Assembly (NCBI GenBank): GCA_017399165.1
Contig: JAFQEF010000080.1
Coordinates: 1 to 61,661, forward strand
Length of the DNA stretch: 61,661 bases
Direction: 5' to 3'
Source of the DNA: Akkermansia sp.
GTDB taxonomy: Bacteria > Verrucomicrobiota > Verrucomicrobiia > Verrucomicrobiales > Akkermansiaceae
The first letter of the stretch is position 1, and the number at the start of each line of letters is the position of its first letter. Shown in pieces: positions 25,407-34,331 of the stretch. Both the position numbers and the translations under genes were made by a program. Below the pieces are notes generated by a model that saw only the letters and a list, made by a program, of their open reading frames with translations, did no database searches and was not told the origin of the DNA.

Positions 25407-26585
25407 ATGACAACAAACAACATCTTTTTTCGTTCACTCACCTTTTGCTGGTTGAAGCTGGGGTTGGGGCTGCTCAACATCATCATAGACGCCATACTGA
25501 TAGCGGTATTTATGGGCATAGCCTATCTTTTTGACAGCGAGAGCGTAGGGGGAATCTTGCTACTGGTGTGGCTGGGATGTATCGGTTTTGTCAATTTCAT
25601 ACTCAACCACTACTTGGGTTACATGGTAAAGGCCGGGCATGTGGCGGTCATTGCAGAGAGTTTCCACACCGGGCAGATTCCGGACGCACCGTTTTCCGTA
25701 GGCAAGCGCTTGGTGATAGAGAGATTCGGTACCGCTAACGTATACTTCGGCATCGATAAACTGGTGGGTAGTGCCGTCAAACAAGTTCAGCGCATGTTGG
25801 GCAGACTGACGGGCGGCATTCTCAACATGATTCCCGGTGGCGAAAAGGTGCAAAAGCTCATCAACTGGTTTGTGGAGCTCTCTTTGGGCTATATTGATGA
25901 GTGCTGTCTTTGCTACACGTTCTACAAGAAAGAAAACAACGCTTGGCGCAGTGCTGCAGACGGCGTGGTGCTCTACGCACAAAACTGGAAAGCCCTGCTC
26001 AAAAATGCGGCTTGGATCATGCTGACGGTATCCATTGCCGTTGTCGTGATTACCCTGCTCTGCTTCCTTGTGCTCGGGCTCACGTTCCGCGCACTTGAGT
26101 GGTACGGCATCATTGCCTTTGTACTCTCTCTGATGCTGGCTTGGGTAATCAAATACGCCTTCATTGACAGCTGGATTATGGTAAAAATGGTACACCGCTA
26201 CATGACAGAGGCGCAAACAGCCCCGCCCGCCATTGACCTGTACGGCAAACTCAGCGGTTGGTCCGCCAGCTTCCGCGAGCTCTTCAAAAAGGGTGAAGAA
26301 AACGCTACAGAACAACCCGCTTCCCCCACAGATAATTCTACCCCCGCACTCCCCGATGCCGAGCAAACGGAACAAACGGACGCGCCAGCTGTGGCTGAAG
26401 CTCCCGCCGTGAAAGAAGAACCGACTACAGCCCCGGCTCCTGCCCCCACCCCCGCAACGGCTCCGGTACAGCCCGTACAACCTATCCCCCCCAAGCCGCA
26501 TTTCTGCACGGCATGTGGTGCGGCCCTGCAACCCGGCCAGGCTTTTTGTGGCTCTTGCGGCACAAAAGTAACCCCGGCAGCGTAA
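25407..26585 (+). CDS. Multi-helix membrane protein with C-terminal zinc ribbon
   Basis: 392 residues from ATG 25407 (or 403 from ATG 25374). Hydrophobic segments lie near residues 12-50 and 190-245. A conserved amphipathic region FGIDKLVGSAVKQVQRML precedes a loop with CCLCYTFYKKE. A Pro/Ala/Glu-rich tail leads to a zinc ribbon CTACGAALQPGQAFCGSCG at the very end. The order of membrane domain, disordered linker and ribbon is common in bacterial proteins of unknown role. It is a single-gene unit with its own promoter and terminator. I cannot assign a function. Confidence 0.65.
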   Translation: MTTNNIFFRSLTFCWLKLGLGLLNIIIDAILIAVFMGIAYLFDSESVGGILLLVWLGCIGFVNFILNHYLGYMVKAGHVAVIAESFHTGQIPDAPFSVGKRLVIERFGTANVYFGIDKLVGSAVKQVQRMLGRLTGGILNMIPGGEKVQKLINWFVELSLGYIDECCLCYTFYKKENNAWRSAADGVVLYAQNWKALLKNAAWIMLTVSIAVVVITLLCFLVLGLTFRALEWYGIIAFVLSLMLAWVIKYAFIDSWIMVKMVHRYMTEAQTAPPAIDLYGKLSGWSASFRELFKKGEENATEQPASPTDNSTPALPDAEQTEQTDAPAVAEAPAVKEEPTTAPAPAPTPATAPVQPVQPIPPKPHFCTACGAALQPGQAFCGSCGTKVTPAA

Positions 26586-26604
26586 TCACAAACACTTTTT
26601 TCAT

Positions 26605-26641
26605 ACGGTCTCCCGGTTTACCTATCGGGAGACCGTTTTTT
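26605..26641 (+). terminator. Terminator of the zinc-ribbon membrane protein gene
   Basis: Perfect 11-bp stem ACGGTCTCCCG (26605-26615)/CGGGAGACCGT (26626-26636) with a 10-nt loop and a T-run. Confidence 0.9.
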
Positions 26642-26669
26642 ATTACTGAGTCACCAGTGTAATTCCTAC

Positions 26670-26698
26670 TTGACCGCTCAACATAAAATATGTTAGAG
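26670..26698 (+). promoter_or_regulatory. Promoter of the CBM9/GHL10 gene
   Basis: TTGACC (26670-26675), 17-bp spacer, TTAGAG (26693-26698), with the ATG 7 nt later at 26706. Confidence 0.5.
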
Positions 26699-26705
26699 TA
26701 CCCCC

Positions 26706-28754
26706 ATGAAAAGCCTGACCGCATTCATGCTGTGCACCGGACTGATTTATGCCGCAGACATACAACCGCCCACCTATGTATGCCAACGCACCAATACCCC
26801 GTTGAGCATAGACGGCAAGGCAGATGAAAGCTCTTGGCAACAAGCACTGCCACTGAGCCCATTGAGAGACATTGAGGGGGCAGCCATCCCCAACCGCACC
26901 ACGGTTAAAATGCTTTGGGATGCCGAATACCTGTATGTGCATGCCGACATGCAGGAGGCGCACCTGTGGGCCACACTCACCGAGCGGGATTCCGTCATTT
27001 ACCGAGACCCCGATTTTGAAGTATTCATTGACCCCGACGGCGACACAAAAAACTACGTTGAGATAGAGATCAACGCCCTCAACACCGTGTGGGATTTATT
27101 GCTCACCGAGCCCTACCGCAGCGGCAACCTGGCCCTGCACGACTGGGATATACCCGGGCTGAAACACGCAGTGCATCTGCGCGGAACACTCAATGACTCA
27201 AGAGATTGTGATGAGGGGTGGAGCGTGGAAATGGCCATTCCATGGGTGAGCATCATAGGGCACTCCAACCACCCTCGCACCGTGCAGCCCCCTGCCCCCG
27301 GCACCACGCTGCGCATGAACTTCTCCCGCGTCAACTGGCATGTCAGCCCCTGCGCGGATTCCCCCCACGGTTACGCCAAAAAGACAGACGCCCAAGGCAA
27401 CCCGCTGCCCGAGACCAACCATGTGTGGGCTGCCACGGGAGAAATCAACATCCACATGCCCGAGCATTGGGGCTACGTACGCCTCAGTAACACCCCCGCA
27501 GGCGTGTGGGAGCCCATGCCCCTGCCCGCAGCCCACGCTACGGAGCAACAGCTCTTTGCCTACTACAACAAGCAACTGGCTTATAAGAAAGAGAATGGCG
27601 TATTCAACACAGCCATGCCGGCCCCGCAAGGCTGCAATGCCCCGATTCTGACACCCGAATATTTTGCGGTAGAAAGCACCGTTGCCCGCACGGGCGAAAA
27701 GGTGCGCATAGACAGCAACGCCAACCTCACCCGCACGCCGGCCACACGCAACATACCGGAGATTTACCTGTGGGTACACGGTAACAACCACCCCGGCGAT
27801 ACGGTATTTTGGGATAAAGAGTTTAGCAACTATGCAGCGGCCGGTGTCAACGTGCTCATCATTGGCGGCACGGCAGAGCAAATAGCCGCCCTTACCCCGC
27901 TTGCCGCCCAACACGGCATGCAGGTATATGCCTGGCTGTGGGCTGCCAACCGCCCGGGGGATTCCCTTGCCCTGCAACACCCCGATTGGTATGCGGTGAA
28001 CCGCATCGGTAAGTCTTGCCATGCCCCGCAAGACCGCCCCTTTGTTGAGTATTACCAGTTTCTTTGCCCCAACAGCCCGGGGGCACGAGCCCACCTGCTG
28101 GCAGAGGTGGACAAACTTGCCGCCCTGCCCGGAATCATCGGCATACAATTAGACTACATGCGCATGCCGGATGTCATTTTACCCCGTGGCCTGTGGGAGG
28201 ATTACGGGCTTGATATGTCCTGCGAGCTGCCGGAGTACGATTACTGCTATTGCGATCGCTGCCAATCCCTTTTCCGCCAACAATACGGCAGAGCCCCGCA
28301 CCCCGAGGCGGATACCGACACCGCTTGGCGAGAGTTCCGCCTGCAAAGCGTTGCCGACTACGCCAACGCCATCACCGCCCGCATACGCAGCCACAACCTG
28401 CGCACCGCCTGCGCCGTGTTCCCCACCCCGCAAATTGCCGCACAGCTCGTACGCCAGGACTGGAGCCGCTTTTGCATAGACCTAGCCCTGCCCATGGTCT
28501 ACTACTCCTTCTATAACGAGACCCCGCAGTGGTCCGCAGATTGCACCGTGCAGGCCACGCAGCAAACGCAGGGCAGAATCCCCCTTGCCCCCGGTCTGCA
28601 CCTGCCCGATACCACCCCCGAAGGATTCCCCGCAGAGCTCTCTCGCCTGCATGCGGCATCCCCCGCCGGCATCGGCATCTTTTGTGATGACCTCTTCACC
28701 TCCGCCCTGCAACAAGCCCTGCGCTCCTGGCTTGATGAACAAATGCGTGATTAG
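26706..28754 (+). CDS. Secreted CBM9-like plus glycosyl-hydrolase-like (GHL10) protein
   Basis: 682 residues with a signal peptide (MKSLTAFMLCTGLIYAAD). Residues about 22-260 form a carbohydrate-binding module 9-like domain: SIDGKADESSWQQA, VKMLWDAEYLYVHADMQEA, FEVFIDPDGDTKNYVEIEIN, WSVEMAIPW. Residues about 345-680 resemble the GHL10 TIM barrel: EIYLWVHGNNHPGD, AAAGVNVLIIGG, GMQVYAWLW, GIIGIQLDYMRMP, PMVYYSF. The Asp in LDYMRMP is the likely acidic residue. Such proteins are expected to bind and perhaps cut host or dietary glycans outside the cytoplasm. The substrate is unknown. Confidence 0.8.
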   Translation: MKSLTAFMLCTGLIYAADIQPPTYVCQRTNTPLSIDGKADESSWQQALPLSPLRDIEGAAIPNRTTVKMLWDAEYLYVHADMQEAHLWATLTERDSVIYRDPDFEVFIDPDGDTKNYVEIEINALNTVWDLLLTEPYRSGNLALHDWDIPGLKHAVHLRGTLNDSRDCDEGWSVEMAIPWVSIIGHSNHPRTVQPPAPGTTLRMNFSRVNWHVSPCADSPHGYAKKTDAQGNPLPETNHVWAATGEINIHMPEHWGYVRLSNTPAGVWEPMPLPAAHATEQQLFAYYNKQLAYKKENGVFNTAMPAPQGCNAPILTPEYFAVESTVARTGEKVRIDSNANLTRTPATRNIPEIYLWVHGNNHPGDTVFWDKEFSNYAAAGVNVLIIGGTAEQIAALTPLAAQHGMQVYAWLWAANRPGDSLALQHPDWYAVNRIGKSCHAPQDRPFVEYYQFLCPNSPGARAHLLAEVDKLAALPGIIGIQLDYMRMPDVILPRGLWEDYGLDMSCELPEYDYCYCDRCQSLFRQQYGRAPHPEADTDTAWREFRLQSVADYANAITARIRSHNLRTACAVFPTPQIAAQLVRQDWSRFCIDLALPMVYYSFYNETPQWSADCTVQATQQTQGRIPLAPGLHLPDTTPEGFPAELSRLHAASPAGIGIFCDDLFTSALQQALRSWLDEQMRD

Positions 28755-28790
28755 CCTTATTTTTTTCGCACATTATGACCCGACTCGGGC

Positions 28791-28819
28791 TTGCTGCTGC
28801 GCCACACCGGGAGTATAGT
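28791..28819 (+). promoter_or_regulatory. Promoter of the small zinc-ribbon gene
   Basis: TTGCTG (28791-28796), 17-bp spacer, TATAGT (28814-28819), with the ATG 7 nt later at 28827. Confidence 0.6.
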
Positions 28820-28826
28820 GTAACCC

Positions 28827-29054
28827 ATGAAATCCGACCGCAAAGAGATAGCCACCACCATTGCTAATGACCCCACCTCTTACAAATTGTGTATGGTGTG
28901 CGGGGCTATTGTCGATAAATCTGCCGACACTTGCCCGGATTGCTACGCCTACCGTTTCGATGAAAACAGTGAGGCTGTTGCCAACGCCGCGCTTGACCTC
29001 GCCGTTAAACCTAAAACGGCGGTTTCTCACTTGGATTTAACCCCGGACGAATGA
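28827..29054 (+). CDS. Small zinc-ribbon protein
   Basis: A 75-residue cytoplasmic protein with four Cys in a CMVCGAIVDKSADTCPDCYA arrangement that should bind one zinc. The N-terminal KSDRKEIATTIANDP is charged. The C-terminal half is acidic and probably flexible. The role is unknown; size and fold suit a nucleic-acid or protein adaptor. It has its own promoter with the start codon directly at the predicted transcription start. Confidence 0.7.
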   Translation: MKSDRKEIATTIANDPTSYKLCMVCGAIVDKSADTCPDCYAYRFDENSEAVANAALDLAVKPKTAVSHLDLTPDE

Positions 29055-29112
29055 AATTTTCCAAGCTAAATTAGAATTATTCAAAATTTTATGTTATTTC
29101 GTTAGTTCCGAC

Positions 29113-29141
29113 TTGACAGAAGTAGGGAAATCAGGTATTGT
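29113..29141 (+). promoter_or_regulatory. Promoter of pflB
   Basis: TTGACA (29113-29118), 17-bp spacer, TATTGT (29136-29141). It gives an approximately 100-nt leader that begins with the hairpin ACAGGC/GCCTGT (29142-29161). Confidence 0.6.
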
Positions 29142-29250
29142 CACAGGCAAGAGATAGCCTGTCACGGTGCCAAATGGTAGGCATGTCGCGCAGGCCCCTC
29201 AGGAGCATTGCCCGCAGCGATGTGTAACCCTGAAACACGAGATAACTTAT

Positions 29251-31512
29251 ATGAGCGATACAACATGTCAGGCAGCCTGCCAACCCGCAGAGTGGCAGGG
29301 ATTCAAAGGCGGCGTATGGACCGAATCCATCAACGTACGCGACTTCATCCAACAGAACTACACACCCTACGAGGGTGACGGGAATTTCCTCGCCGGCCCC
29401 ACCACGCGCACAGACGCCCTGTGGGACAAGGTGAAGCTGCTCATGAAGCAGGAGATAGACGCAGGTGGCGTACTGGATGCCGATGAAGAAGTGGTATCCT
29501 CCATCGTATCTCACGCTGCCGGTTACATTGACAAAGACCTTGAGACCATTGTCGGTTTACAAACAGATGCCCCGCTGAAGCGCGCCCTGATGCCCTTCGG
29601 CGGTTTGCGTATGGCCCAGCAGGCATTGGAGAGCTACGGCTACAAGATGAGCGAGAAAACGCTCGACATGTTCAAGACCACCCGCAAGACCCACAACGAG
29701 GGTGTGTTTGATGCCTACACCACCGGTATTCGCGCCGCTCGCTCCGCCGGTATTGTAACCGGTTTGCCCGATGCTTATGGCCGTGGCCGTATCATAGGTG
29801 ACTACCGCCGTGTGGCTCTGTACGGCACAGACCGCCTCATCGCCGAGCGCCGCAAAGACATCCTCAACCGCGAGGGTGACGTACTGACAGAAGACCTCAT
29901 CCGCCTGCGAGAGGAAATGAACGAGCAGATTCGCGCCCTGGGCGAGCTGGCACAAATGGGCCAGAGCTACGGCTGCGACCTCACCCGCCCCGCCGCCAAC
30001 TCCCGCGAGGCCGTGCAGTGGACCTACCTGGGCTACCTTGCCGCTGTTAAGGAGCAAAACGGCGCCGCCATGTCCTTGGGCCGCACCAGCACCTTCTTCG
30101 ACATCTACTTTGAACGCGACCTGGCTAACGGCACCATCACCGAGGCCGAGATTCAGGAGATTATGGACCACTTCGTGATGAAGCTGCGCATGGTTCGCTT
30201 CATCCGTACGCCCGAGTACAACAACCTCTTCTCCGGCGACCCCACTTGGGTAACCGAATCCATTGGCGGTATGGGCGAGGACGGTCGCACCTTGGTGACC
30301 CGCAGCTCCTTCCGCGTACTGCAAACCCTCTACAACCTGGGGCCGGCCCCCGAGCCGAACCTGACCGTGCTGTGGAGCACCGCCCTGCCCGAGAACTTCA
30401 AGAAGTTCTGCGCCAAGGTATCCATTGAGACCTCCTCCATCCAGTACGAGAACGATGACCTCATGCGCAAGCACTGGGGAGATGACTACGGCATTGCCTG
30501 CTGCGTATCCGCCATGCGCATCGGCAAGCAGATGCAGTTCTTCGGCGCTCGCGCCAACTTGGCCAAGTGCCTGCTCTACGCCCTCAACGGCGGTATGGAC
30601 GAGGTGAAGGGCAAACAGGTAACGCCCCCCGCCCCGCGCTACGAGGGCGAGTACCTGGAGTACGACAAAGTGATGGAGCTGTTCAACAACATGCAGGACT
30701 GGCTTGCCAAGACCTACGTGAACGCCCTCAACGTCATTCACTACATGCATGACAAGTACTGCTACGAGCGTATCGAGATGGCCCTGCACGATCCCGAGAT
30801 TCTGCGCACCATGGCTTGCGGTATCGCCGGTCTCTCCGTGGCTGCAGACTCCCTGTCCGCCATCAAGTACGCCAAGGTTAAAGCCATCCGCAACGAGGAG
30901 GGCCTTATCGTGGACTTCGAGACAGAGGGCGAGTTCCCCTGCTACGGCAACAACGACCCGCGTGTGGACGAAATCGCCTGCAACTTGGTAAGCAACTTCA
31001 TGGACAAGATCCGCAAGCTGCACACCTACAGAGACTCCCTGCCCACGCAGTCCGTGCTCACCATTACCTCCAACGTGGTATACGGCAAGAAGACCGGCAA
31101 CACCCCCGACGGTCGCCGCGCCGGCGAGCCCTTCGCCCCGGGTGCCAACCCCATGCACGGTCGCGACAAGAACGGTGCTGTGGCCTCCATGCTCTCCGTT
31201 GCCAAGTTGTCCTACGATGACTCGCTGGACGGCATCTCCTACACCTTCTCCATTGTGCCCGGCGCACTGGGTAAGGATGAGGACGAGCGCCGCGGCAAGC
31301 TGGCCTCCCTGTTGGATGCCTACTTCGACGCCACCGGCCACCACATCAACGTCAACGTGCTTGAGCGCGCAACGTTGGAAGACGCCATGGAGCACCCCGA
31401 GAAGTACCCGCAGCTTACTATCCGCGTGTCCGGTTACGCCGTGAACTTCATCAAGCTCACCCCCGAGCAGCAGCGCGAGGTAATCTCCCGTACCTTCCAC
31501 ACCCGCGCCTGA
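29251..31512 (+). CDS. pflB: Formate C-acetyltransferase (pyruvate formate-lyase)
   Basis: About 753 residues. It splits pyruvate with CoA into acetyl-CoA and formate by a glycyl radical in fermentation. The catalytic Cys pair is in [20 protein letters not shown] and the radical Gly is in [12 protein letters not shown] near the C-terminus. [15 protein letters not shown] and [20 protein letters not shown] are PFL blocks. I use ATG 29251 (MSDTTCQ), since the upstream in-frame stretch (from 29167) is not PFL-like. The GC content is raised and codon use looks strongly biased, as in a highly expressed gene. The activating enzyme gene (pflA) is not nearby. Confidence 0.96.
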   Translation: MSDTTCQAACQPAEWQGFKGGVWTESINVRDFIQQNYTPYEGDGNFLAGPTTRTDALWDKVKLLMKQEIDAGGVLDADEEVVSSIVSHAAGYIDKDLETIVGLQTDAPLKRALMPFGGLRMAQQALESYGYKMSEKTLDMFKTTRKTHNEGVFDAYTTGIRAARSAGIVTGLPDAYGRGRIIGDYRRVALYGTDRLIAERRKDILNREGDVLTEDLIRLREEMNEQIRALGELAQMGQSYGCDLTRPAANSREAVQWTYLGYLAAVKEQNGAAMSLGRTSTFFDIYFERDLANGTITEAEIQEIMDHFVMKLRMVRFIRTPEYNNLFSGDPTWVTESIGGMGEDGRTLVTRSSFRVLQTLYNLGPAPEPNLTVLWSTALPENFKKFCAKVSIETSSIQYENDDLMRKHWGDDYGIACCVSAMRIGKQMQFFGARANLAKCLLYALNGGMDEVKGKQVTPPAPRYEGEYLEYDKVMELFNNMQDWLAKTYVNALNVIHYMHDKYCYERIEMALHDPEILRTMACGIAGLSVAADSLSAIKYAKVKAIRNEEGLIVDFETEGEFPCYGNNDPRVDEIACNLVSNFMDKIRKLHTYRDSLPTQSVLTITSNVVYGKKTGNTPDGRRAGEPFAPGANPMHGRDKNGAVASMLSVAKLSYDDSLDGISYTFSIVPGALGKDEDERRGKLASLLDAYFDATGHHINVNVLERATLEDAMEHPEKYPQLTIRVSGYAVNFIKLTPEQQREVISRTFHTRA

Positions 31513-31536
31513 TAAGCCGCGCAACACACACTTTCA

Positions 31537-31571
31537 CACCCTGCAAGCTACACACTTGCAGGGTGTTTTTT
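31537..31571 (+). terminator. Terminator of pflB
   Basis: Perfect 11-bp stem CACCCTGCAAG (31537-31547)/CTTGCAGGGTG (31555-31565) with a 7-nt loop and a T-run. Confidence 0.9.
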
Positions 31572-31596
31572 TACGTAAGCCCAATAAGCCATTTTT

Positions 31597-31629
31597 ATGC
31601 AAATCAGGAATGCAATTCCCGATTTGCAT
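31597..31629. repeat. Palindrome P1, copy 1
   Basis: 15-bp arms ATGCAAATCAGGAAT (31597-31611) and ATTCCCGATTTGCAT (31615-31629), loop GCA, one mismatch. It is followed by AACTTTTT. Confidence 0.9.
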
Positions 31630-31657
31630 AACTTTTTCCGATTTTTATCAAATTTTA

Positions 31658-31690
31658 ATGCAAATCGGGAATCCGATTCCCGTTTTGCAT
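31658..31690. repeat. Palindrome P1, copy 2
   Basis: 15-bp arms ATGCAAATCGGGAAT (31658-31672) and ATTCCCGTTTTGCAT (31676-31690), loop CCG, one mismatch. It ends 10 bp before the -35 box of the DUF4143 copy 2 gene. Confidence 0.9.
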
Positions 31691-31700
31691 ACTTTTCTGC

Positions 31701-31729
31701 TTGACAAAACATCAAAAAAAACAGAAAAT
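31701..31729 (+). promoter_or_regulatory. Promoter of DUF4143 copy 2
   Basis: TTGACA (31701-31706), 17-bp spacer, GAAAAT (31724-31729). An unusually clear AGGAG ribosome site (31730-31734) follows, 8 nt before ATG 31743. Confidence 0.5.
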
Positions 31730-31742
31730 AGGAGCAGATTAT

Positions 31743-32975
31743 ATGGAGCAGCGCGAGTACATACCCAGAAAAGCCCTCAGCACCGTGGCAGAAATGACAC
31801 GCAGCTTCCCCTGCGTGATGGTGACAGGCGCACGGCAGGTCGGCAAATCTACCATGCTTAAGCAGATGATGCCCCCCAGTATACGCTACATCTCCTTAGA
31901 CGATTTTCGACTACTGAAGCGAGCAAAAGAAGACCCCATCGGTTTTTTAGATGAGATGGGAACCCCGCTTTGCATAGACGAGGTACAATATGCGCCGGAT
32001 TTATTGAGAGCCATAAAATTAAAAATAGACGAGGCTGATACCCCCGGTATGTACTGGCTGACCGGCTCCCAGCGTTTTCACATGATGAAAAATGCCACGG
32101 AAAGTTTAGCGGGACGTGTGGGCATAGTAGAGCTCTGCACCCTGTCTCAGCAGGAGGCAGCAAGAGAAACCAACACCCCCGACTTTTTTCCGTCTGCGGA
32201 GCGCCTGCGAGAATTGACGCCGGATCGCCGCTCATGCGACATCAATGAGCTCTACACGCGTATATGGAGGGGTGGCTACCCGGCCTTACACCGAGACCTC
32301 AACCGTAACATCAACCACTACTTCGACTCCTACCTCCAGACTTATTTGGAACGAGATGTTCAGGCTCTCACCCAGGTGGGCGATAAAAATGCGTTCCTCA
32401 CCCTCATGCAGTCCGCCGCAGCCAGAACAGGCCAACAGCTGGTCTATTCAGATTTAGCTCAGGATGCCGGCATATCACCTAAAACCGCTAAGAGCTGGAT
32501 ATCCATACTGGAGGCCGGCGGCATCATTACCCTGCTGCAGCCCTACCACACCAACACCATCAAGCGACTCAGTAAAACGCCCAAGCTGTATTTTATGGAT
32601 ACAGGCTTGTGCGCTTGGCTTTGCAACTGGCCTACTCCGGCCACACTACAGGGCGGAGCCATGAGCGGTGCCATCCTCGAAACCTGGGTATTCGGGATGC
32701 TTTATCGAGCCTTGGGCAACAGGGGCATGCGCTCCCGCCTCAGCTACTACCGAGACAGCAACGGTGCGGAAATCGACTTTTTGCTCGAAACAGAAGGGAA
32801 AATCTACCCTATGGAGGTGAAACGCAACAGCAACCCCACCGCTGCCGATCTCAAAGCTTTAAACGGGCTCCCCACCGGCAACGCCACCTTGCAGCCCGGT
32901 GTTGTTCTCTGCACAGCCAGAGAAATGCTCGGCCTCGGCAAAGGGCACTATGCCTTCCCCATTTCTGCTATGTAA
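31743..32975 (+). CDS. AAA+ ATPase with C-terminal DUF4143 (copy 2)
   Basis: 410 residues from ATG 31743, chosen for its AGGAG site. The AAA_14 domain has Walker A GARQVGKST, Walker B LCIDEVQYAP, LTGSQRF, and SLAGRVGIVELCTLSQQEA. The linker has QTYLERDVQAL. The DUF4143 domain has AEIDFLLE followed by PMEVKRN, a PD-(D/E)XK-like pair. It shares architecture with copy 1 but only moderate identity. Two tandem P1 palindromes lie directly upstream, and further P1 copies occur at 35.8 and 39.8 kb. The biological role is not established. A terminator follows at 33024-33048. Confidence 0.85.
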   Translation: MEQREYIPRKALSTVAEMTRSFPCVMVTGARQVGKSTMLKQMMPPSIRYISLDDFRLLKRAKEDPIGFLDEMGTPLCIDEVQYAPDLLRAIKLKIDEADTPGMYWLTGSQRFHMMKNATESLAGRVGIVELCTLSQQEAARETNTPDFFPSAERLRELTPDRRSCDINELYTRIWRGGYPALHRDLNRNINHYFDSYLQTYLERDVQALTQVGDKNAFLTLMQSAAARTGQQLVYSDLAQDAGISPKTAKSWISILEAGGIITLLQPYHTNTIKRLSKTPKLYFMDTGLCAWLCNWPTPATLQGGAMSGAILETWVFGMLYRALGNRGMRSRLSYYRDSNGAEIDFLLETEGKIYPMEVKRNSNPTAADLKALNGLPTGNATLQPGVVLCTAREMLGLGKGHYAFPISAM

Positions 32976-33023
32976 AAGGCCTTAATCCGCTCGGTGAGCA
33001 TCAAGCAATGTTCTCATTATACG

Positions 33024-33048
33024 ACAAGCTACCTGCTTGTAGTTTTTT
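33024..33048 (+). terminator. Terminator after DUF4143 copy 2
   Basis: Stem ACAAGC (33024-33029)/GCTTGT (33035-33040), loop TACCT, then AGTTTTTT. Confidence 0.65.
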
Positions 33049-33095
33049 ATACCTTTTCCATTGAAATATTTTCTTCTTTTTTTCAAAAAATAAGC

Positions 33096-33124
33096 TTGAC
33101 ATAAATTCACTTTTATGGTATATG
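33096..33124 (+). promoter_or_regulatory. Promoter of the unknown three-gene operon
   Basis: TTGACA (33096-33101), 17-bp spacer, TATATG (33119-33124). Transcription from about 33131 leaves a leader of some 360 nt. Confidence 0.65.
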
Positions 33125-33130
33125 GAAAGC

Positions 33131-33494
33131 GTACACGGCATAAGCCCTGTACATCTGTCTAACAAAATCAACAACTGTTTATCATCATTATGAATACTAC
33201 TACCATTGCGGCTGTAGCCACGCCGCTGCGATACTACCTGAGCATTGCCCTACTGCGTCGTTATTGCACCGTGTAAATAACTAAGCACAAGGCGATAAAC
33301 ACTCTCCCCTGCGTGAGCTGTGTCCACGTATTTACCTACCTGTGTGCAGGTAAACGGGGAGAGCATCGCTAAGCCCCCCCTACCTCACCATGAGCCAACC
33401 GCAACAAAGGCCCGGCAAAACCACCGCACAAGTGGTGGCAAGCACCCCTCTTTTATCATCATATTAACCTTACCCTACACCCTACTTTTACCAC
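33131..33494 (+). promoter_or_regulatory. Long structured 5' leader with a short ORF
   Basis: Between the promoter and the first gene there is a 28-codon ORF (33190-33276), a long-range stem CTCTCCCC (33302-33309)/GGGGAGAG (33356-33363) enclosing TTTACCT (33331-33337)/AGGTAAA (33348-33354), and a GGTG/CACC hairpin near 33430-33445 followed by CCTCTTTT. This could be an attenuator, a riboswitch-like element or an RNA with its own role. The mechanism is not known. Confidence 0.45.
33190..33276 (+). CDS. Possible leader peptide, 28 residues
   Basis: An ATG-started ORF encoding a short peptide that begins MNTTTIAAVATP and continues RYYLSIALLRRYCTV. It is mildly hydrophobic with paired Arg and Tyr residues, and ends shortly before the large stem at 33302-33363. 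No ribosome site is evident, but that is common here. It may be a regulatory leader peptide, a small membrane peptide, or chance. Codons for Thr, Leu and Tyr are clustered, but not enough to name an amino acid signal. Confidence 0.3.
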   Translation: MNTTTIAAVATPLRYYLSIALLRRYCTV

Positions 33495-34310
33495 ATGAAA
33501 CAACACACGCAAAACGAACAAATGGTCATATACTTAGGCAGCGAAATCGGCATACCTTTCCGGGTGTGGCACGAGGAAAAACAGCAGTGGATTAAGTGCG
33601 AATCCAACAACCCGATACGTGACCGCGATGTGCCGCGCCCCTCCTACCGCACGGTGCTGGTACACGTGCCCAATAAAGGCACCCGCAGCGAGCGCATCCC
33701 GATTCCGCCGGAATCTCCCGTGGTGCGAAGCGTGGAGCATTTGCAAAACCTGCTGAGCAGCCACCGCCGCGACGGCTTGCAGTTGGCGGTAGAAGATGCC
33801 GAGAGCGGGGAGCCCGTGCGCATTGTAGCCATACGCAGCATCAACAAGCAGCAGCCCGCCTACATTCCCACCGTGTACGAGCATGACACCACCGCCGCCA
33901 CAGCAGAAGAGCTAGAGGATTACCGTCGCAGGATATCTGCCAGCCCGGGCGTGAGCGATGATTTCCCCTGGTACGCCAGCGCGTACTGGAATGACTTTGT
34001 GGGCGGCAGCACAGAGCTTTGGCTGCCGGAGCAGCAGCAGTGGCTGCGCGCGGATGCGCTGGAGTACCCGCGCTGCCTGCCCCACGGCGGCAACTACCTG
34101 ACCACGGAGCGCGAGCACGGCTACGGCGGACACGTGCGCCAAGCAGATGGCAGCGTGTTGTTCGACTGGTTCCCCGTACTCTACGAAGTAGTGACAGAGC
34201 GCCCCTGCACCATCAGCATACAAGCCGGGTACCGCAACAAGCTCCACCGCTTCACCGTAAGAGGGCAAGCCCACCCCGCCGCAACCACCACAAACGCACC
34301 TACCCACTAA
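33495..34310 (+). CDS. Unknown protein, first of a paralogous trio
   Basis: A 271-residue soluble protein with no signal peptide or membrane helix and no domain I recognise. The block LQLAVEDAESGEPVRIVAI near residue 95 matches DFYVQDAENGAPVRVLSC in the next gene, so the two are related. Aromatic-rich pieces such as FPWYASAYWNDF and SVLFDWFPVLYEVV are notable. The start may be ATG 33525 (MVIYLGSEIGIPF). It is the first gene after a 360-nt structured leader, between DUF4143 copy 2 and mcrBC. A defence or regulatory role is only a guess from position. Confidence 0.6.
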   Translation: MKQHTQNEQMVIYLGSEIGIPFRVWHEEKQQWIKCESNNPIRDRDVPRPSYRTVLVHVPNKGTRSERIPIPPESPVVRSVEHLQNLLSSHRRDGLQLAVEDAESGEPVRIVAIRSINKQQPAYIPTVYEHDTTAATAEELEDYRRRISASPGVSDDFPWYASAYWNDFVGGSTELWLPEQQQWLRADALEYPRCLPHGGNYLTTEREHGYGGHVRQADGSVLFDWFPVLYEVVTERPCTISIQAGYRNKLHRFTVRGQAHPAATTTNAPTH

Positions 34311-34331
34311 TCCACCAACCCAACTAACACC

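Noticed and set aside
29142..29250. Riboswitch upstream of pflB
   Set aside because: Only a 6-bp hairpin and no known riboswitch core could be recognised.
29557..31527. 656-residue minus-strand frame opposite pflB
   Set aside because: It is the antisense of a highly expressed, GC-biased gene; its Gly/Val/His-rich translation has no domain.
33190..33276. Leader peptide of a branched-chain amino acid operon
   Set aside because: Leu, Ile and Val codons are not concentrated, and the downstream genes are not biosynthetic.
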